Shown here: piece after piece, positions 5,668 to 13,986 of the stretch
Layout: each line of letters starts with the position of its first letter
Numbering within the stretch: the first letter of the stretch is position 1
NCBI GenBank assembly: GCA_013298675.1
Contig: JAAFIJ010000006.1
Location: 1 to 15,146 of the forward strand
Source: Rhodobacterales bacterium
Lineage (GTDB): Bacteria > Pseudomonadota > Alphaproteobacteria > Rhodobacterales > Rhodobacteraceae
DNA: 15,146 nucleotides
Direction of reading: 5' to 3'
Notes under the pieces: generated by a model
What the model was told of the DNA's origin: nothing
The model's input: the letters and a program-made list of their open reading frames with translations, nothing else
The model's database searches: none
Made by a program: the position numbers and the translations under genes

Positions 5668-6495
5668 TTAGCCCTTTTTGATCATCCAATCCAACAGTGA
5701 CGTCGGCAAAACGCGCCGCGCAAAGCCCATCAGATAGGTCGGAAAGGTCACATAATAGCGTGGCTTTGGGCGCGGGCTTTCCAAGGCATGGATCAGTTTT
5801 TTCGTCACGGCCGAGGCCGGCAATTCAAATCGGTCGGGACCAGAGCTTTGATAAAGCCTGTCACGCAAGGCGATGTACTGATCTGCACGCGGCGAATTTT
5901 CCCAATCAATCCAACGTTCAAAGTGCGCAATCGCATTCTCGCGAATGCGGCTGGTGATCGGCCCGGGTTCGATCAGAATGACATGAATGCCAATATCGGA
6001 CATCTCGATGCGCAAAACGTCGCTCAGCCCTTCCATCGCGAATTTGGTCGCGACATACGCGCCGCGCCACTTCATCCCAACCAAACCCAACACGGAAGAG
6101 CAGTTGATGATCCGCCCCGCCCCTGCTGCGCGCATCATCGGAATGATTTGGCGCGTCAGATCATGGTATCCAAAAAGATTGACCTCAAAAATCGCGCGCA
6201 ATGCTGCTCGCGGAAGATCTTCTACCGCACCAGGACAAGCAAACGCGCCGTTGTTGAACAGCGCGTCCAAGGTACCGCCCGTGCGCTGCTGAACTTGCGC
6301 CACAGCTGCAGTGATGCTCGCCTCATCCGCGTAGTCGAGCACAAAGCTCTCTAGCCCCTCAGCCCGCAATCTTTCGCAATCAACCTCTTGGCGGCAAGTA
6401 GCAAAGACCCGCCAGCCCCGAAGCCTCAGAGTCCGCGCCGCGTCGATGCCGATGCCCGACGAACAGCCGGTGATCAAGATTGTTCTTGGTTGCAT
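5668..6495 (-). CDS. Short-chain dehydrogenase/reductase (SDR), NAD(P)-dependent
   Basis: Classical SDR of 275 residues with a Rossmann fold. The cofactor motif TGCSSGIG is at 9-16, DYADEAS near 54-60, NNGAF at 81-85, and the catalytic tetrad N106, S133 or S134, Y147 and K151 (YVATK). PGPITSR follows in the usual place. R35 after the second strand suggests NADP(H) preference, though this is uncertain. The C-terminal part with YYVTFPTYLMGFARRVLP resembles SDRs acting on hydrophobic substrates; the substrate cannot be told from sequence. The ATG at 6495 follows GGGGCG. It lies 76 bases downstream of the SH3b gene and 66 bases upstream of the twin-helix gene on the same strand, so it may be co-transcribed with either. 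Confidence 0.92.
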   Translation of the reverse strand: MQPRTILITGCSSGIGIDAARTLRLRGWRVFATCRQEVDCERLRAEGLESFVLDYADEASITAAVAQVQQRTGGTLDALFNNGAFACPGAVEDLPRAALRAIFEVNLFGYHDLTRQIIPMMRAAGAGRIINCSSVLGLVGMKWRGAYVATKFAMEGLSDVLRIEMSDIGIHVILIEPGPITSRIRENAIAHFERWIDWENSPRADQYIALRDRLYQSSGPDRFELPASAVTKKLIHALESPRPKPRYYVTFPTYLMGFARRVLPTSLLDWMIKKG

Positions 6496-6571
6496 GACCC
6501 GCGCCCCTTTGCCGATTGTTGCCCCTTGCTAGGGCGTTCGGCGGCGCTGCGCAATGCAGGACGCAGGCGGG

Positions 6572-7042
6572 TCAGACTAGCAAAAGCCGCGACGCCACGT
6601 AACCTTCAATGGTGCCGTCTTCAGTGCGGACGTACGACCAGTCCCCTTCTTGGGACAGCAACTCTACCTCTTGGCCCGCAGTTACTTTGCCGACCACAGC
6701 ATGTTCTTTGCCGGGTCCCTGCCGTACGTTCGCGGAATTTTCTCCGACGAAAACAAAATGGCCCAAAGTAGTGGCCGCCACCGCTTCGGCGGGTGCCACC
6801 ATGACCGGTTCTTCAGGCGCAAAGTTCGCAAGGACGACGACTGTCTGCTCCTCGGCTGTGCCGGCAGCAGCTTGGGCAGAAACAGGCTCCGTTACTGCGG
6901 GCGCTTGCACCACCTCAGCAACGGCTTGCTGTGTTGGCACCTGCGGCACCAAACCAAATCGCTTTTGACCACCGTCTTCGCCACCAATCGCCATGGCGCC
7001 AAAAATACTTGCGCAAAGCGCCATTGTCATACGGATCAACAT
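6572..7042 (-). CDS. Exported SH3b-domain protein
   Basis: Product of 156 residues. The N-terminus (MLIRMTMALCASIFGAMAIG) looks like a signal peptide or membrane anchor. A low-complexity linker rich in Ala, Val, Pro and Gln runs from about 30 to 95. A bacterial SH3 domain fills 96-156, with SANVRQGPG at 103-111, the hydrophobic GQEVELL, GDWSYVR at 133-139 and GYVASRLL at 147-154. SH3b domains of this type commonly bind cell-wall peptides, so a periplasmic murein-associated role is likely. The start follows GAGGCG. It is divergent from parC with a 154-base gap. No enzymatic domain is present. Confidence 0.88.
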   Translation of the reverse strand: MLIRMTMALCASIFGAMAIGGEDGGQKRFGLVPQVPTQQAVAEVVQAPAVTEPVSAQAAAGTAEEQTVVVLANFAPEEPVMVAPAEAVAATTLGHFVFVGENSANVRQGPGKEHAVVGKVTAGQEVELLSQEGDWSYVRTEDGTIEGYVASRLLLV

Positions 7043-7196
7043 CGTTACGCCTCTACTGAATTTGTTCCATCATACACCAAAATGCGGGTCATTTCAGGGA
7101 AAAAATCGCGTTGTTTTCCCCCTAAGTCTCTGCCTCGCGGCTTTGAATGTTGATTTCAGACTAGACCCTGTAGCCCGGGCGAATTACACAACATCC

Positions 7197-9500
7197 ATGT
7201 CAGACACATCAGATGAACCCCATATCGAGCATTCCTTAACGTCCGAGCCGCTGGCCCGCGCGATTGGAGAGCGGTATCTGACCTATGCGCTGTCGACGAT
7301 CATGCACCGCGCCCTGCCAGACGCGCGGGATGGGCTAAAACCAGTTCACCGTCGGATTCTCTATGCGATGCGCGAACTGCGGCTTTCCGCCACCAGCGCT
7401 TTTCGCAAGTCGGCGAAGATCTCGGGCGATGTCATGGGCAACTATCACCCGCATGGCGATTCGGCGATTTATGACGCGATGGCCCGCTTGGCCCAAGATT
7501 TTAACGTCCGCTATCCACTGGTCGATGGCCAAGGAAACTTTGGCAACATCGACGGTGATAACCCGGCTGCTAGTCGTTACACAGAGGCCCGTCTGACCGC
7601 CATCGCAGAGACGCTGATGGACGGGTTGGATGAAAATGCCGTCGACTTCCGACCGAACTATGATGGCACTTTGGAGGAACCGGTGGTCATGCCGGCCGCC
7701 TTTCCAAATCTGCTGGCCAATGGGTCGTCAGGAATCGCGGTGGGCATGGCCACGAACATTCCGCCCCATAACTTGGATGAGTTGATTACGGGCTGCCAAG
7801 CGATGCTGCGCAACCCGGCGATTACGATCGAAGAATTGGTCACTCATATTCCAGGGCCCGACTTTCCGACTGGCGGCGTGATGGTGGAACCCAAAGAAAC
7901 CATCCTCGAATCTTATCGCACCGGGCGCGGATCGTTCCGAACCCGCGCCAAGTGGCAGGTCGAGGATTTGGGCCGCGGCACTTGGCAAATCATCGTCACC
8001 CAGATCCCTTATCAGGTGCAAAAGTCGCGGCTTATAGAGAAATTGGCCGAGCTGATTAACTTGAAGAAAATTCCGTTACTGGCTGATATCCGCGACGAAT
8101 CCGCCGAAGACGTGCGCTTGGTGATAGAACCGCGCAACCGCGCTGTGGAACCAGAGGTTTTGATGGCCGCGCTGTTCAAGAACAGCGATCTTGAAACGCG
8201 GTTTTCGATGAACATGAACGTGTTGATCGATGGTCGCGTGCCCAAAGTGTGTTCGCTGAAAGAGGTGCTTAAGGCGTTTCTGGACCACCGCCGCGACGTG
8301 CTTTTGCGGCGCTCTACCCACCGGGTTGAAAAAATTGACCACCGGCTAGAGGTCCTTGAAGGGTTTATCATCACTTTTCTGAACCTTGACCGGGTGATCG
8401 ACATCATTCGCTATGACGACGATCCAAAGCGCGCTTTGATGGCCGAAAACTGGGGCAAACCTCACAAGCGCGCCATGTCGGAAAAGGACTATGTCGGGCC
8501 GGTGATGGGCGAGGGAGAGCTGTCGGAACTGCAAGCAGACTCGATCCTCAACATGCGCTTGCGGTCCTTGCGACGGCTTGAAGAAATCGAACTGCTGCGC
8601 GAACGGGATGCCTTGATGCAAGAGCGCGCCGATCTGGCGGACCTTTTGGACAGCGACAAGCTGCAGTGGAAGAAAATCGGCGCGGAGTTGGAAAGCATCC
8701 GCAAACAGTTTGGCCGCGACACCGTGATCGGTGCACGCCGCACAATTTTTGCCGAGGCTGGAGACGTTGAAGAAATCAGCTACGAGTCGATGATTGAACG
8801 CGAACCGATCACGATCATCTGCTCGCAAATGGGTTGGATCCGCGCGCTGAAAGGCCACGCTGACCTGACCACCGAACAGAAATTCAAAGACGGCGACACG
8901 GCACGTTTTGCGTTTCACGCCGAAACCACCGACAAGATCCTTTTGGTCGCCGCAAACGGACGCTTCTATACCCTGCTGGGCGCAAGCTTGCCCGGCGGGC
9001 GTGGCATGGGCGAACCTGTCCGGTTAATGGTCGATTTGCCCAATGAGGCGGAAATCATCGACCTGCAGATCTTCCGTCCCGGGGAAAAGCTGTTGGTCGC
9101 CTCGACTGCTGGAGACGGTTTTGTCGTGATATCGGATGAGGTTCTGGCGCAGACGCGTACCGGCAAACAGGTCTTGAGCCTTGGTGCTGGCGCGAAAACC
9201 GCGCTGTGCCGCAAGGTTCATGGCGACAGCGTGGCCGTCGTTGGAGACAACCGCAAAGTGTTGGTTTTCCCACTGTCCGAGCTGCCGGAAATGGCCAAAG
9301 GCAAAGGCGTTAGGTTGCAAAAATACAAAGACGGTGGATTGTCTGATGCGACTACATTCGTCTTGGCTGCTGGATTAAGCTGGAAAGACCCGGCTGGACG
9401 CACCCGCACTGAAACCGATTTGACCGAATGGCAGGCCGCGCGCGCCACCGCAGGTCGCATGGCGCCACGCGGCTTTCCACGCGACAACCGATTTGACTAA
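7197..9500 (+). CDS. parC: DNA topoisomerase IV subunit A
   Basis: Breakage-reunion subunit of topoisomerase IV, which with ParE decatenates daughter chromosomes. From ATG 7197 the product has 767 residues; the frame stays open upstream to 6993, but the family N-terminus (LTSEPLARAIGERYLTYALS) begins just after this ATG. The ribosome site is weak. The catalytic tyrosine is Y128 in AASRYTEARL, and R127 precedes it. The quinolone region YHPHGDSAIYDAM (83-95) has the susceptible-type serine S89 and an Asp at the position equivalent to E84 of E. coli ParC. The C-terminal domain is divergent, with SLPGGRGMGEPVRL in the place of a GyrA-box-like segment. Its length and lack of a canonical GyrA box favour ParC over GyrA. 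It is convergent with the DUF6473-type gene; no clear terminator is seen in the 75-base gap. Confidence 0.96.
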   Translation: MSDTSDEPHIEHSLTSEPLARAIGERYLTYALSTIMHRALPDARDGLKPVHRRILYAMRELRLSATSAFRKSAKISGDVMGNYHPHGDSAIYDAMARLAQDFNVRYPLVDGQGNFGNIDGDNPAASRYTEARLTAIAETLMDGLDENAVDFRPNYDGTLEEPVVMPAAFPNLLANGSSGIAVGMATNIPPHNLDELITGCQAMLRNPAITIEELVTHIPGPDFPTGGVMVEPKETILESYRTGRGSFRTRAKWQVEDLGRGTWQIIVTQIPYQVQKSRLIEKLAELINLKKIPLLADIRDESAEDVRLVIEPRNRAVEPEVLMAALFKNSDLETRFSMNMNVLIDGRVPKVCSLKEVLKAFLDHRRDVLLRRSTHRVEKIDHRLEVLEGFIITFLNLDRVIDIIRYDDDPKRALMAENWGKPHKRAMSEKDYVGPVMGEGELSELQADSILNMRLRSLRRLEEIELLRERDALMQERADLADLLDSDKLQWKKIGAELESIRKQFGRDTVIGARRTIFAEAGDVEEISYESMIEREPITIICSQMGWIRALKGHADLTTEQKFKDGDTARFAFHAETTDKILLVAANGRFYTLLGASLPGGRGMGEPVRLMVDLPNEAEIIDLQIFRPGEKLLVASTAGDGFVVISDEVLAQTRTGKQVLSLGAGAKTALCRKVHGDSVAVVGDNRKVLVFPLSELPEMAKGKGVRLQKYKDGGLSDATTFVLAAGLSWKDPAGRTRTETDLTEWQAARATAGRMAPRGFPRDNRFD

Positions 9501-9575
9501 ACCATTCAGGCATGGCGCGAACTGACGACACCTGTCACAGCGATGGAAATACATCCCTGCAACACGATTTCGGGC

Positions 9576-10412
9576 CTAACCTAACGGGATATAGGCACGC
9601 AACGCCGAAGCGACCTGTGCCGCAATTTCAGCGTGCACCGCTTGACCGGGCAGTGCCGCTGCCGAATGGCGCTCTAGCGGCGAAAATTTCATCGCACTGA
9701 CGCCTTCGGCCCGCGCGGCAGTACTGCTGATGACCTCAATGTAGCGTGTGGCCATAGGACGAATGGCGTTGATCATTTCAGCATCGACCAAGGGGGCATC
9801 GCACAATATCTTGCTGCGTTGTTGCGGTTCTGGCGGCACGGCATCTGACGCCCAAAGCAACACCGTGGGCAAGCGCAGTCGCGACAGCAAGTTGCGCATT
9901 TGTAGAACCCAACCCGCGCGCAATTCCTCGGCAACCACTTCAAAACGATCTGGCGCAGCCGTTTGCAAGGCCGTCAACATATGGCGCGTAAAGTTGAACT
10001 CAGTAAAATCGACCGTTGGAAACATGCCACGCAACAAATGCGTCGCCACCAAAAAGCGATCATTGCGCCGTCGGTGCACCGAATAATAGCGGTTAGACAT
10101 ATTCTGAGCGCCCAGAATTTGCACGACACAGGCCCGCGCCGAAGTGGCGATGGCCAGAATATCCGGCTCGTTCAAATACAAATCTGGTCCCGCGTTCATA
10201 CATCCCAGATTGATGACAGGAAGACTCAGCCGACGCTCTAACAAATGCGGAAACGGTGCCTCAACAAACTTGCCAAAGGTTTCTGTCCCGCCCAAGGTCA
10301 CAAGATAATCACCGAGGGTTGATCGTGCAGGGCCGCGAAACGTTAACTTGGAACTCCCGTATTTGCATGGAAAATAGTTAAGCGATCCCTCGCCTGCAAA
10401 AGCGTAAGACAT
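9576..10412 (-). CDS. DUF6473-type protein of unknown function
   Basis: Product of 278 residues from ATG 10412, which follows GGTGAAG; the in-frame GTG at 10424 is less likely because it overlaps that site. The N-terminal LNYFPCKYGSSKLTFRGPAR (11-30) and LGGTETFGKF (40-49) resemble what I know as the DUF6473 family of Rhodobacteraceae. Further landmarks are PVINLGCMNAGPDLYL, QILGAQNMSNRYY, VHRRRNDRF and a C-terminal segment with PGQAVHAEIAAQVA. The spacing of GGTET, NLG..NAG, GAQN and the late histidine recalls SGNH hydrolases, but the nucleophile serine is not in the expected place, so activity is uncertain. No signal peptide is seen. It is divergent from hbd across 174 bases. Confidence 0.75.
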   Translation of the reverse strand: MSYAFAGEGSLNYFPCKYGSSKLTFRGPARSTLGDYLVTLGGTETFGKFVEAPFPHLLERRLSLPVINLGCMNAGPDLYLNEPDILAIATSARACVVQILGAQNMSNRYYSVHRRRNDRFLVATHLLRGMFPTVDFTEFNFTRHMLTALQTAAPDRFEVVAEELRAGWVLQMRNLLSRLRLPTVLLWASDAVPPEPQQRSKILCDAPLVDAEMINAIRPMATRYIEVISSTAARAEGVSAMKFSPLERHSAAALPGQAVHAEIAAQVASALRAYIPLG

Positions 10413-10586
10413 GTCTTCACCCACCGATTAATTGTCACACCCGTCAATCAGGCTGCATGATTCCTCTTTCCAAATTGCTAAGGTTTGGATTTAGCGCAAA
10501 TTCTTGGCGTAACTCTGTGGTGCCGCGCACTTGCGCCCACGACCAGAGACTGTTTATCTCTGCCCGATAGACATGGGGTTGGCTGA
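10413..10586. promoter_or_regulatory. Divergent intergenic region between the DUF6473-type gene and hbd
   Basis: This 174-base gap must hold both promoters. It contains a GATTC (GANTC) site at 10459-10463 and an inverted repeat GCTAA-N9-TTAGC at 10477-10495. TTGCGC at 10531-10536 followed by TTTATC at 10553-10558 is a weak promoter candidate for hbd. None of these is strong enough to assign with confidence. Confidence 0.3.
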
Positions 10587-11462
10587 ATGAAGATTCGATC
10601 GGTTGGAATCGTCGGCGCGGGGCAAATGGGCTCTGGGATCGCCCATGTTTTTGCCATGGCGGGGTTTGATGTCATGCTTAGTGACGTCGCACAGCCAAAT
10701 TTGGATGCGGCTATCGCCTCAATTGACCGCAATATTGAACGGCAGGTTGCAAAGGGCAAAACCACTGCAACAGAAAAGGCCGATGCATTGGGGCGTATAA
10801 AAACAACGCTTCAGCTTTCCGATCTGGGGCCGTTGGATTTGATTATTGAAGCCGCAACAGAACGTGAAGCGGTCAAGGATGCTATCTTCAAGGATCTCGC
10901 CCCGCACCTTGCGCCCCATACGATATTGACCACGAACACCTCGTCGATCTCTATCACGCGGCTGGCGTCCCGCACCGATCGGCCGGAAAAGTTCATGGGG
11001 TTTCACTTTATGAACCCCGTTCCGATCATGCAGTTGGTGGAATTGATCCGGGGCATTGCGACAGACAAAGACACCTTTGACACCTTATTGGCCGTCGTTG
11101 CCAAATTGGGTAAAACATCTGCCAGCGCCGAAGATTTCCCTGGTTTCATCGTGAACCGCATCTTGATGCCGATGATCAATGAGGCGGTTTATACGCTGTA
11201 TGAAGGGGTGGGATCCGTCAAATCCATCGACGAGTCGCTGAAACTGGGCGCGAACCATCCCATGGGGCCGCTGGAACTGGCAGATTTCATCGGGCTCGAC
11301 ACCTGCCTTGCAATCATGAACGTGCTGCACGACGGTTTGGCCGACACCAAATACCGACCCTGCCCGCTGCTGACAAAATATGTCGAGGCGGGTTGGCTGG
11401 GCCGCAAAACAAAGCGAGGGTTTTACGATTACCGGGGAGAGGTTCCAATTCCGACGCGCTAA
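10587..11462 (+). CDS. hbd: 3-hydroxybutyryl-CoA dehydrogenase
   Basis: NAD(P)-dependent interconversion of 3-hydroxybutyryl-CoA and acetoacetyl-CoA, used in fatty-acid breakdown and C4/polyhydroxybutyrate metabolism. The 291-residue single-function length matches Hbd and excludes the large fused FadB type. Visible are the Rossmann motif GAGQMG at 10-15, the catalytic triad S119 (NTSSIS), H140 (FHFMNP) and N190 (FIVNR), with E152 pairing with the histidine, and the C-terminal GANHPMGPLELAD and GWLGRKTKRGFYDY. All key residues are present at standard spacings. The ATG at 10587 has only a weak ribosome site. Related genomes often carry this gene right after etfA; here it is about 6 kb away. Its stop lies two bases from that of the convergent acyltransferase. 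Confidence 0.96.
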   Translation: MKIRSVGIVGAGQMGSGIAHVFAMAGFDVMLSDVAQPNLDAAIASIDRNIERQVAKGKTTATEKADALGRIKTTLQLSDLGPLDLIIEAATEREAVKDAIFKDLAPHLAPHTILTTNTSSISITRLASRTDRPEKFMGFHFMNPVPIMQLVELIRGIATDKDTFDTLLAVVAKLGKTSASAEDFPGFIVNRILMPMINEAVYTLYEGVGSVKSIDESLKLGANHPMGPLELADFIGLDTCLAIMNVLHDGLADTKYRPCPLLTKYVEAGWLGRKTKRGFYDYRGEVPIPTR

Positions 11463-11464
11463 GT

Positions 11465-12358
11465 CTAGCGCTGCGCCTCTGGGCCCAAATCAAGCGTAAC
11501 TTGGCGCAACCATGCAAGGAACCCTTTCGGATTTCCTTCCCAATTCTTTAGCTCTGATGCAGGGATCGGCTGGCCAATATAGGGGCGCTGCGGCTTAAAC
11601 AACGCGCGCTTGATTTCATAGAGCAATAGCCCCTGCCGCAGTGTCGAAGACAGTTTGTTGGCGATTTGAAACGCTCGCGAATTTTGACCAGTAAAGTGAA
11701 TAGGGACAATCGTCGCACCAGATTTGTGGATGATCTTATGGGTAAAAAGGTTCCATTCCGCCTCAACCGCCTTACCAAACCACGTCTCTGACGTGGCGAC
11801 TTTGCCTGCCGGAAACAAGATCACGACACCACCTTGGCGCAAATGCTCCATCGTCTTGGCGCGCATTTCCAGCCCGAGCACGCGCGAATTTTCTTCGTGA
11901 GGAAAAGGGACAGGGATCATAAACTCTTCAACTTCAGGAATGCCGGTCAGCAAAGATCGGGTCAGAACCCGAAAATCAGAGCGAACGCGGCAGACCATTT
12001 CGCCCATGATCATCCCATCAACCAACCCATGCGGATGGTTAGCCACCACCACCACGGGGCCCGTCGCAGGAATACGCGCAATTTCGGCGGCAGGAGTCTG
12101 GATTGAGATGCCCATCTGAGCAACGGCTTTTGCCCAAAATGGCGCGCCGACAGGGGCACCAGAACGTTCAAACTGCCTGATTAACCGCAGCAGTTGAACC
12201 TTGGCGGTCAACCACTCTATGGTTCGAATAGACCCTGATTTAAACGGATTGGTAAATGTTCCGGCATAGGATAGCCGACGCATGTCGTACTTGCGCGCGA
12301 CCTTCAGCGGTACCGCTGGCAAAGGCTGTGTTGCGTTCGTTTCGGGATGAACAGTCAC
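11465..12358 (-). CDS. Lysophospholipid acyltransferase family protein (PlsC-like)
   Basis: Likely acyl-CoA/ACP-dependent acyltransferase acting on a lysolipid at the inner membrane. The product has 297 residues from GTG 12358, which follows GAGGAAGG at 10 bases; the frame is open further upstream but would overlap ptsH. NHPHGLVDG at 107-115 is the His/Asp catalytic block, with five residues between H108 and D114 as in hemolysin-like LPLATs, whereas PlsC has four. FPAGKVAT at 182-189 is the substrate-binding block, and IVPIHFTGQNS at 217-227 the fourth block. No clear transmembrane helix is seen. The substrate is unknown; glycerolipid or ornithine-lipid synthesis are candidates. It starts 31 bases after ptsH and is probably the last gene of the chvG-ptsH operon. 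Confidence 0.85.
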   Translation of the reverse strand: MTVHPETNATQPLPAVPLKVARKYDMRRLSYAGTFTNPFKSGSIRTIEWLTAKVQLLRLIRQFERSGAPVGAPFWAKAVAQMGISIQTPAAEIARIPATGPVVVVANHPHGLVDGMIMGEMVCRVRSDFRVLTRSLLTGIPEVEEFMIPVPFPHEENSRVLGLEMRAKTMEHLRQGGVVILFPAGKVATSETWFGKAVEAEWNLFTHKIIHKSGATIVPIHFTGQNSRAFQIANKLSSTLRQGLLLYEIKRALFKPQRPYIGQPIPASELKNWEGNPKGFLAWLRQVTLDLGPEAQR

Positions 12359-12389
12359 GAAGCGTAAACCTTCCTCATCACAAACGGCT

Positions 12390-12659
12390 TTAGTTTTCTT
12401 CCCCAAAGCGGTCTGCCACCAAGTCCGCCAAGGCAGCTGCAAGCAGTTCAGCCTGCGCACCGGACGTAGACACCTCAATAGTGGTTCCGATCGACGCTGC
12501 CAACATCAAAAGCCCCATGATAGAGTCGCCAGAGACGGTCATCTCATCTTTGGTGACCTGTGCCGTTGCGTCATGTGCTTCGACCACTTCAACAAACTTT
12601 GCCGATGCCCGCGCATGCAGACCCTTTTGGTTGACGATCCGCAAAATCTGTTCAGACAT
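12390..12659 (-). CDS. ptsH: Phosphocarrier protein HPr
   Basis: Small phosphocarrier of the phosphoenolpyruvate phosphotransferase system. The 89-residue length is standard. NQKGLHARAS places the phosphorylated histidine at H15, with R17. The regulatory serine site is kept: SGDSIMGLLML with S46, the target of HprK. The ATG at 12659 lies three bases after the EIIA stop. No permease or enzyme I is in view, so HPr here probably serves regulation, receiving phosphate on H15 from an enzyme I encoded elsewhere and passing it to the neighbouring EIIA, while HprK acts on S46. Confidence 0.97.
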   Translation of the reverse strand: MSEQILRIVNQKGLHARASAKFVEVVEAHDATAQVTKDEMTVSGDSIMGLLMLAASIGTTIEVSTSGAQAELLAAALADLVADRFGEEN

Positions 12660-12662
12660 TCT

Positions 12663-13058
12663 TTACTCACCTTGTCCGAGATCGAGCGCGTTGATGTATT
12701 TTCGCCCCGCTTCCAGCGCCGCCGCTACGGCCTCTGCGATGGGCAGTTCTCGTGATTTTGCCAATTTGATCAGCATGGGCAGGTTTGCACCGTAAAGGAT
12801 CCGACGCGTCCCACCGGTGCAGGCCAGTAACGACAAGTTCGAAGGAGAGCCGCCAAACATATCCGTCACCACGACAACGCCTGCGCCGTCATCAACAGAA
12901 TCGGCGGAAAGACTGATTTCCAATTGCTTGGAATCCCGGTCATGGACGTCTTCAATCGCGATAGCGCGCATGTTGCTTTGGGGCCCCACAACGTGTTCGA
13001 CAGCGCTTAAATATTCGCGCGCCAAACCTCCGTGTGCTACGATCACAATACCAATCAA
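12663..13058 (-). CDS. manX: PTS EIIA component, mannose/sorbose family
   Basis: Phospho-acceptor domain of the mannose-type PTS, 131 residues, standing alone without an EIIB or membrane partner in view. It begins MIGIVIVAHGGLA, which places the phosphorylated histidine at H9. VVVVTDMFGGSPSNLS near 66-81 is the family signature around the active site. The start codon is TTG at 13058; it overlaps the rapZ stop as TTGA, and the protein alignment leaves no better start. In alphaproteobacteria such EIIA proteins act as regulatory outputs of the HPr branch. The gene symbol follows common usage for related genomes. Confidence 0.93.
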   Translation of the reverse strand: MIGIVIVAHGGLAREYLSAVEHVVGPQSNMRAIAIEDVHDRDSKQLEISLSADSVDDGAGVVVVTDMFGGSPSNLSLLACTGGTRRILYGANLPMLIKLAKSRELPIAEAVAAALEAGRKYINALDLGQGE

Positions 13059-13966
13059 GCGCGATCAACCCTATTTGCAGAAACCGGCAGTTCGGTCATC
13101 TTGCGCTCCAGTTCTCGGTGCCGTTTTGACACCGGCCAGCCGGCTTGTGCAAGGGCCTTCGCCAGTTTTTCCGCAACGGCAACCGATCTATGTTGGCCAC
13201 CAGTACAGCCAAAGCCAATTGAAAGATGGGCTTTGCCCTCTGCAACCTGTGCTGGAAGTAGCATCGTCACCAGACCTTGCAACCTGTGAAAGAATTCATC
13301 GAATCGCTCATCTTGCCCAACAAACTGCGCGACAGCCGCGTCGCGCCCATCCAGTTCACGTAAACTAGGCTCCCAATGCGGGTTTCGCAAGAAGCGACAG
13401 TCAAACACCATATCAACCCCGCGCGGAAGCCCACGCTTAAAGCTAAACGATTGGACCGAGACAGCCATTGGCGCCTGTTTGCCCGCCGCAAACCATCGCC
13501 CGATCTCGGCCTTCAGATCGTGAGGTGACATATCTGTCGTTTCAATCAGATGATCCGCGCGCGCCCGGATGGGAATTAACAACTCTATTTCGCGCAGAAT
13601 TCCCTCTGTGGGTGTTTCTGCTGGGGCCAAGGGATGGCGACGACGGGTTTGCGAATAGCGCCGGATCAGTTCTGTCGCTCCGCAATCGAGATACAGCACT
13701 TCTAACTCAACGTTCGGATTGCGCGTCAGGGTATCGATCAGCTCGATCAACGCGGTTGTGTTGAAGTCGCGGTTGCGCACGTCAAGGCCCAACGCAATTG
13801 GTCTGCCCAACGGGGGCCCATCGGTCAATCGCGGTACAAGGCTGAGCGGCAGATTATCAATCACCTCATAGCCCAAGTCTTCAAACGCATGAATCGCCGT
13901 CGATCTGCCCGCCCCGGAAGGGCCGGTCACAAGCACCAGTTGGTGGTCATGAGTCGGATTTTGCAT
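13055..13966 (-). CDS. rapZ: RapZ/YvcJ-family nucleotide-binding protein
   Basis: P-loop protein; in Enterobacteria RapZ is an RNA adaptor controlling glmZ decay and hence glucosamine-6-phosphate synthase, and in Bacillus YvcJ hydrolyses nucleotides. The product has 303 residues from ATG 13966, which follows AGGA. An earlier in-frame ATG at 14017 would overlap hprK and precede the family N-terminus. Walker A is GPSGAGRS at 15-22, GYEVIDNLPLSL at 32-43 is typical, and the C-terminal GCTGGQHRSV at 253-262 is the conserved phosphate/RNA-binding loop. FDCRFLRNPHW is also present. It lies between hprK (20-base gap) and the EIIA gene (4-base TTGA overlap). The RNA target in alphaproteobacteria is not settled. 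Confidence 0.96.
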   Translation of the reverse strand: MQNPTHDHQLVLVTGPSGAGRSTAIHAFEDLGYEVIDNLPLSLVPRLTDGPPLGRPIALGLDVRNRDFNTTALIELIDTLTRNPNVELEVLYLDCGATELIRRYSQTRRRHPLAPAETPTEGILREIELLIPIRARADHLIETTDMSPHDLKAEIGRWFAAGKQAPMAVSVQSFSFKRGLPRGVDMVFDCRFLRNPHWEPSLRELDGRDAAVAQFVGQDERFDEFFHRLQGLVTMLLPAQVAEGKAHLSIGFGCTGGQHRSVAVAEKLAKALAQAGWPVSKRHRELERKMTELPVSANRVDRA

Positions 13967-13986
13967 CACACATCCTAGACCCTGCG

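Noticed and set aside
5788..6354. 188-residue plus-strand frame
   Set aside because: Antisense shadow of the SDR gene, which has the full catalytic tetrad on the minus strand.
6993..7196. N-terminal extension of parC
   Set aside because: The frame is open but this part overlaps the divergent SH3b gene and the intergenic region, and the ParC family N-terminus begins just after ATG 7197.
8346..8918. 190-residue minus-strand frame
   Set aside because: Antisense shadow of the parC coding region, with no domain and no ribosome site supporting it.
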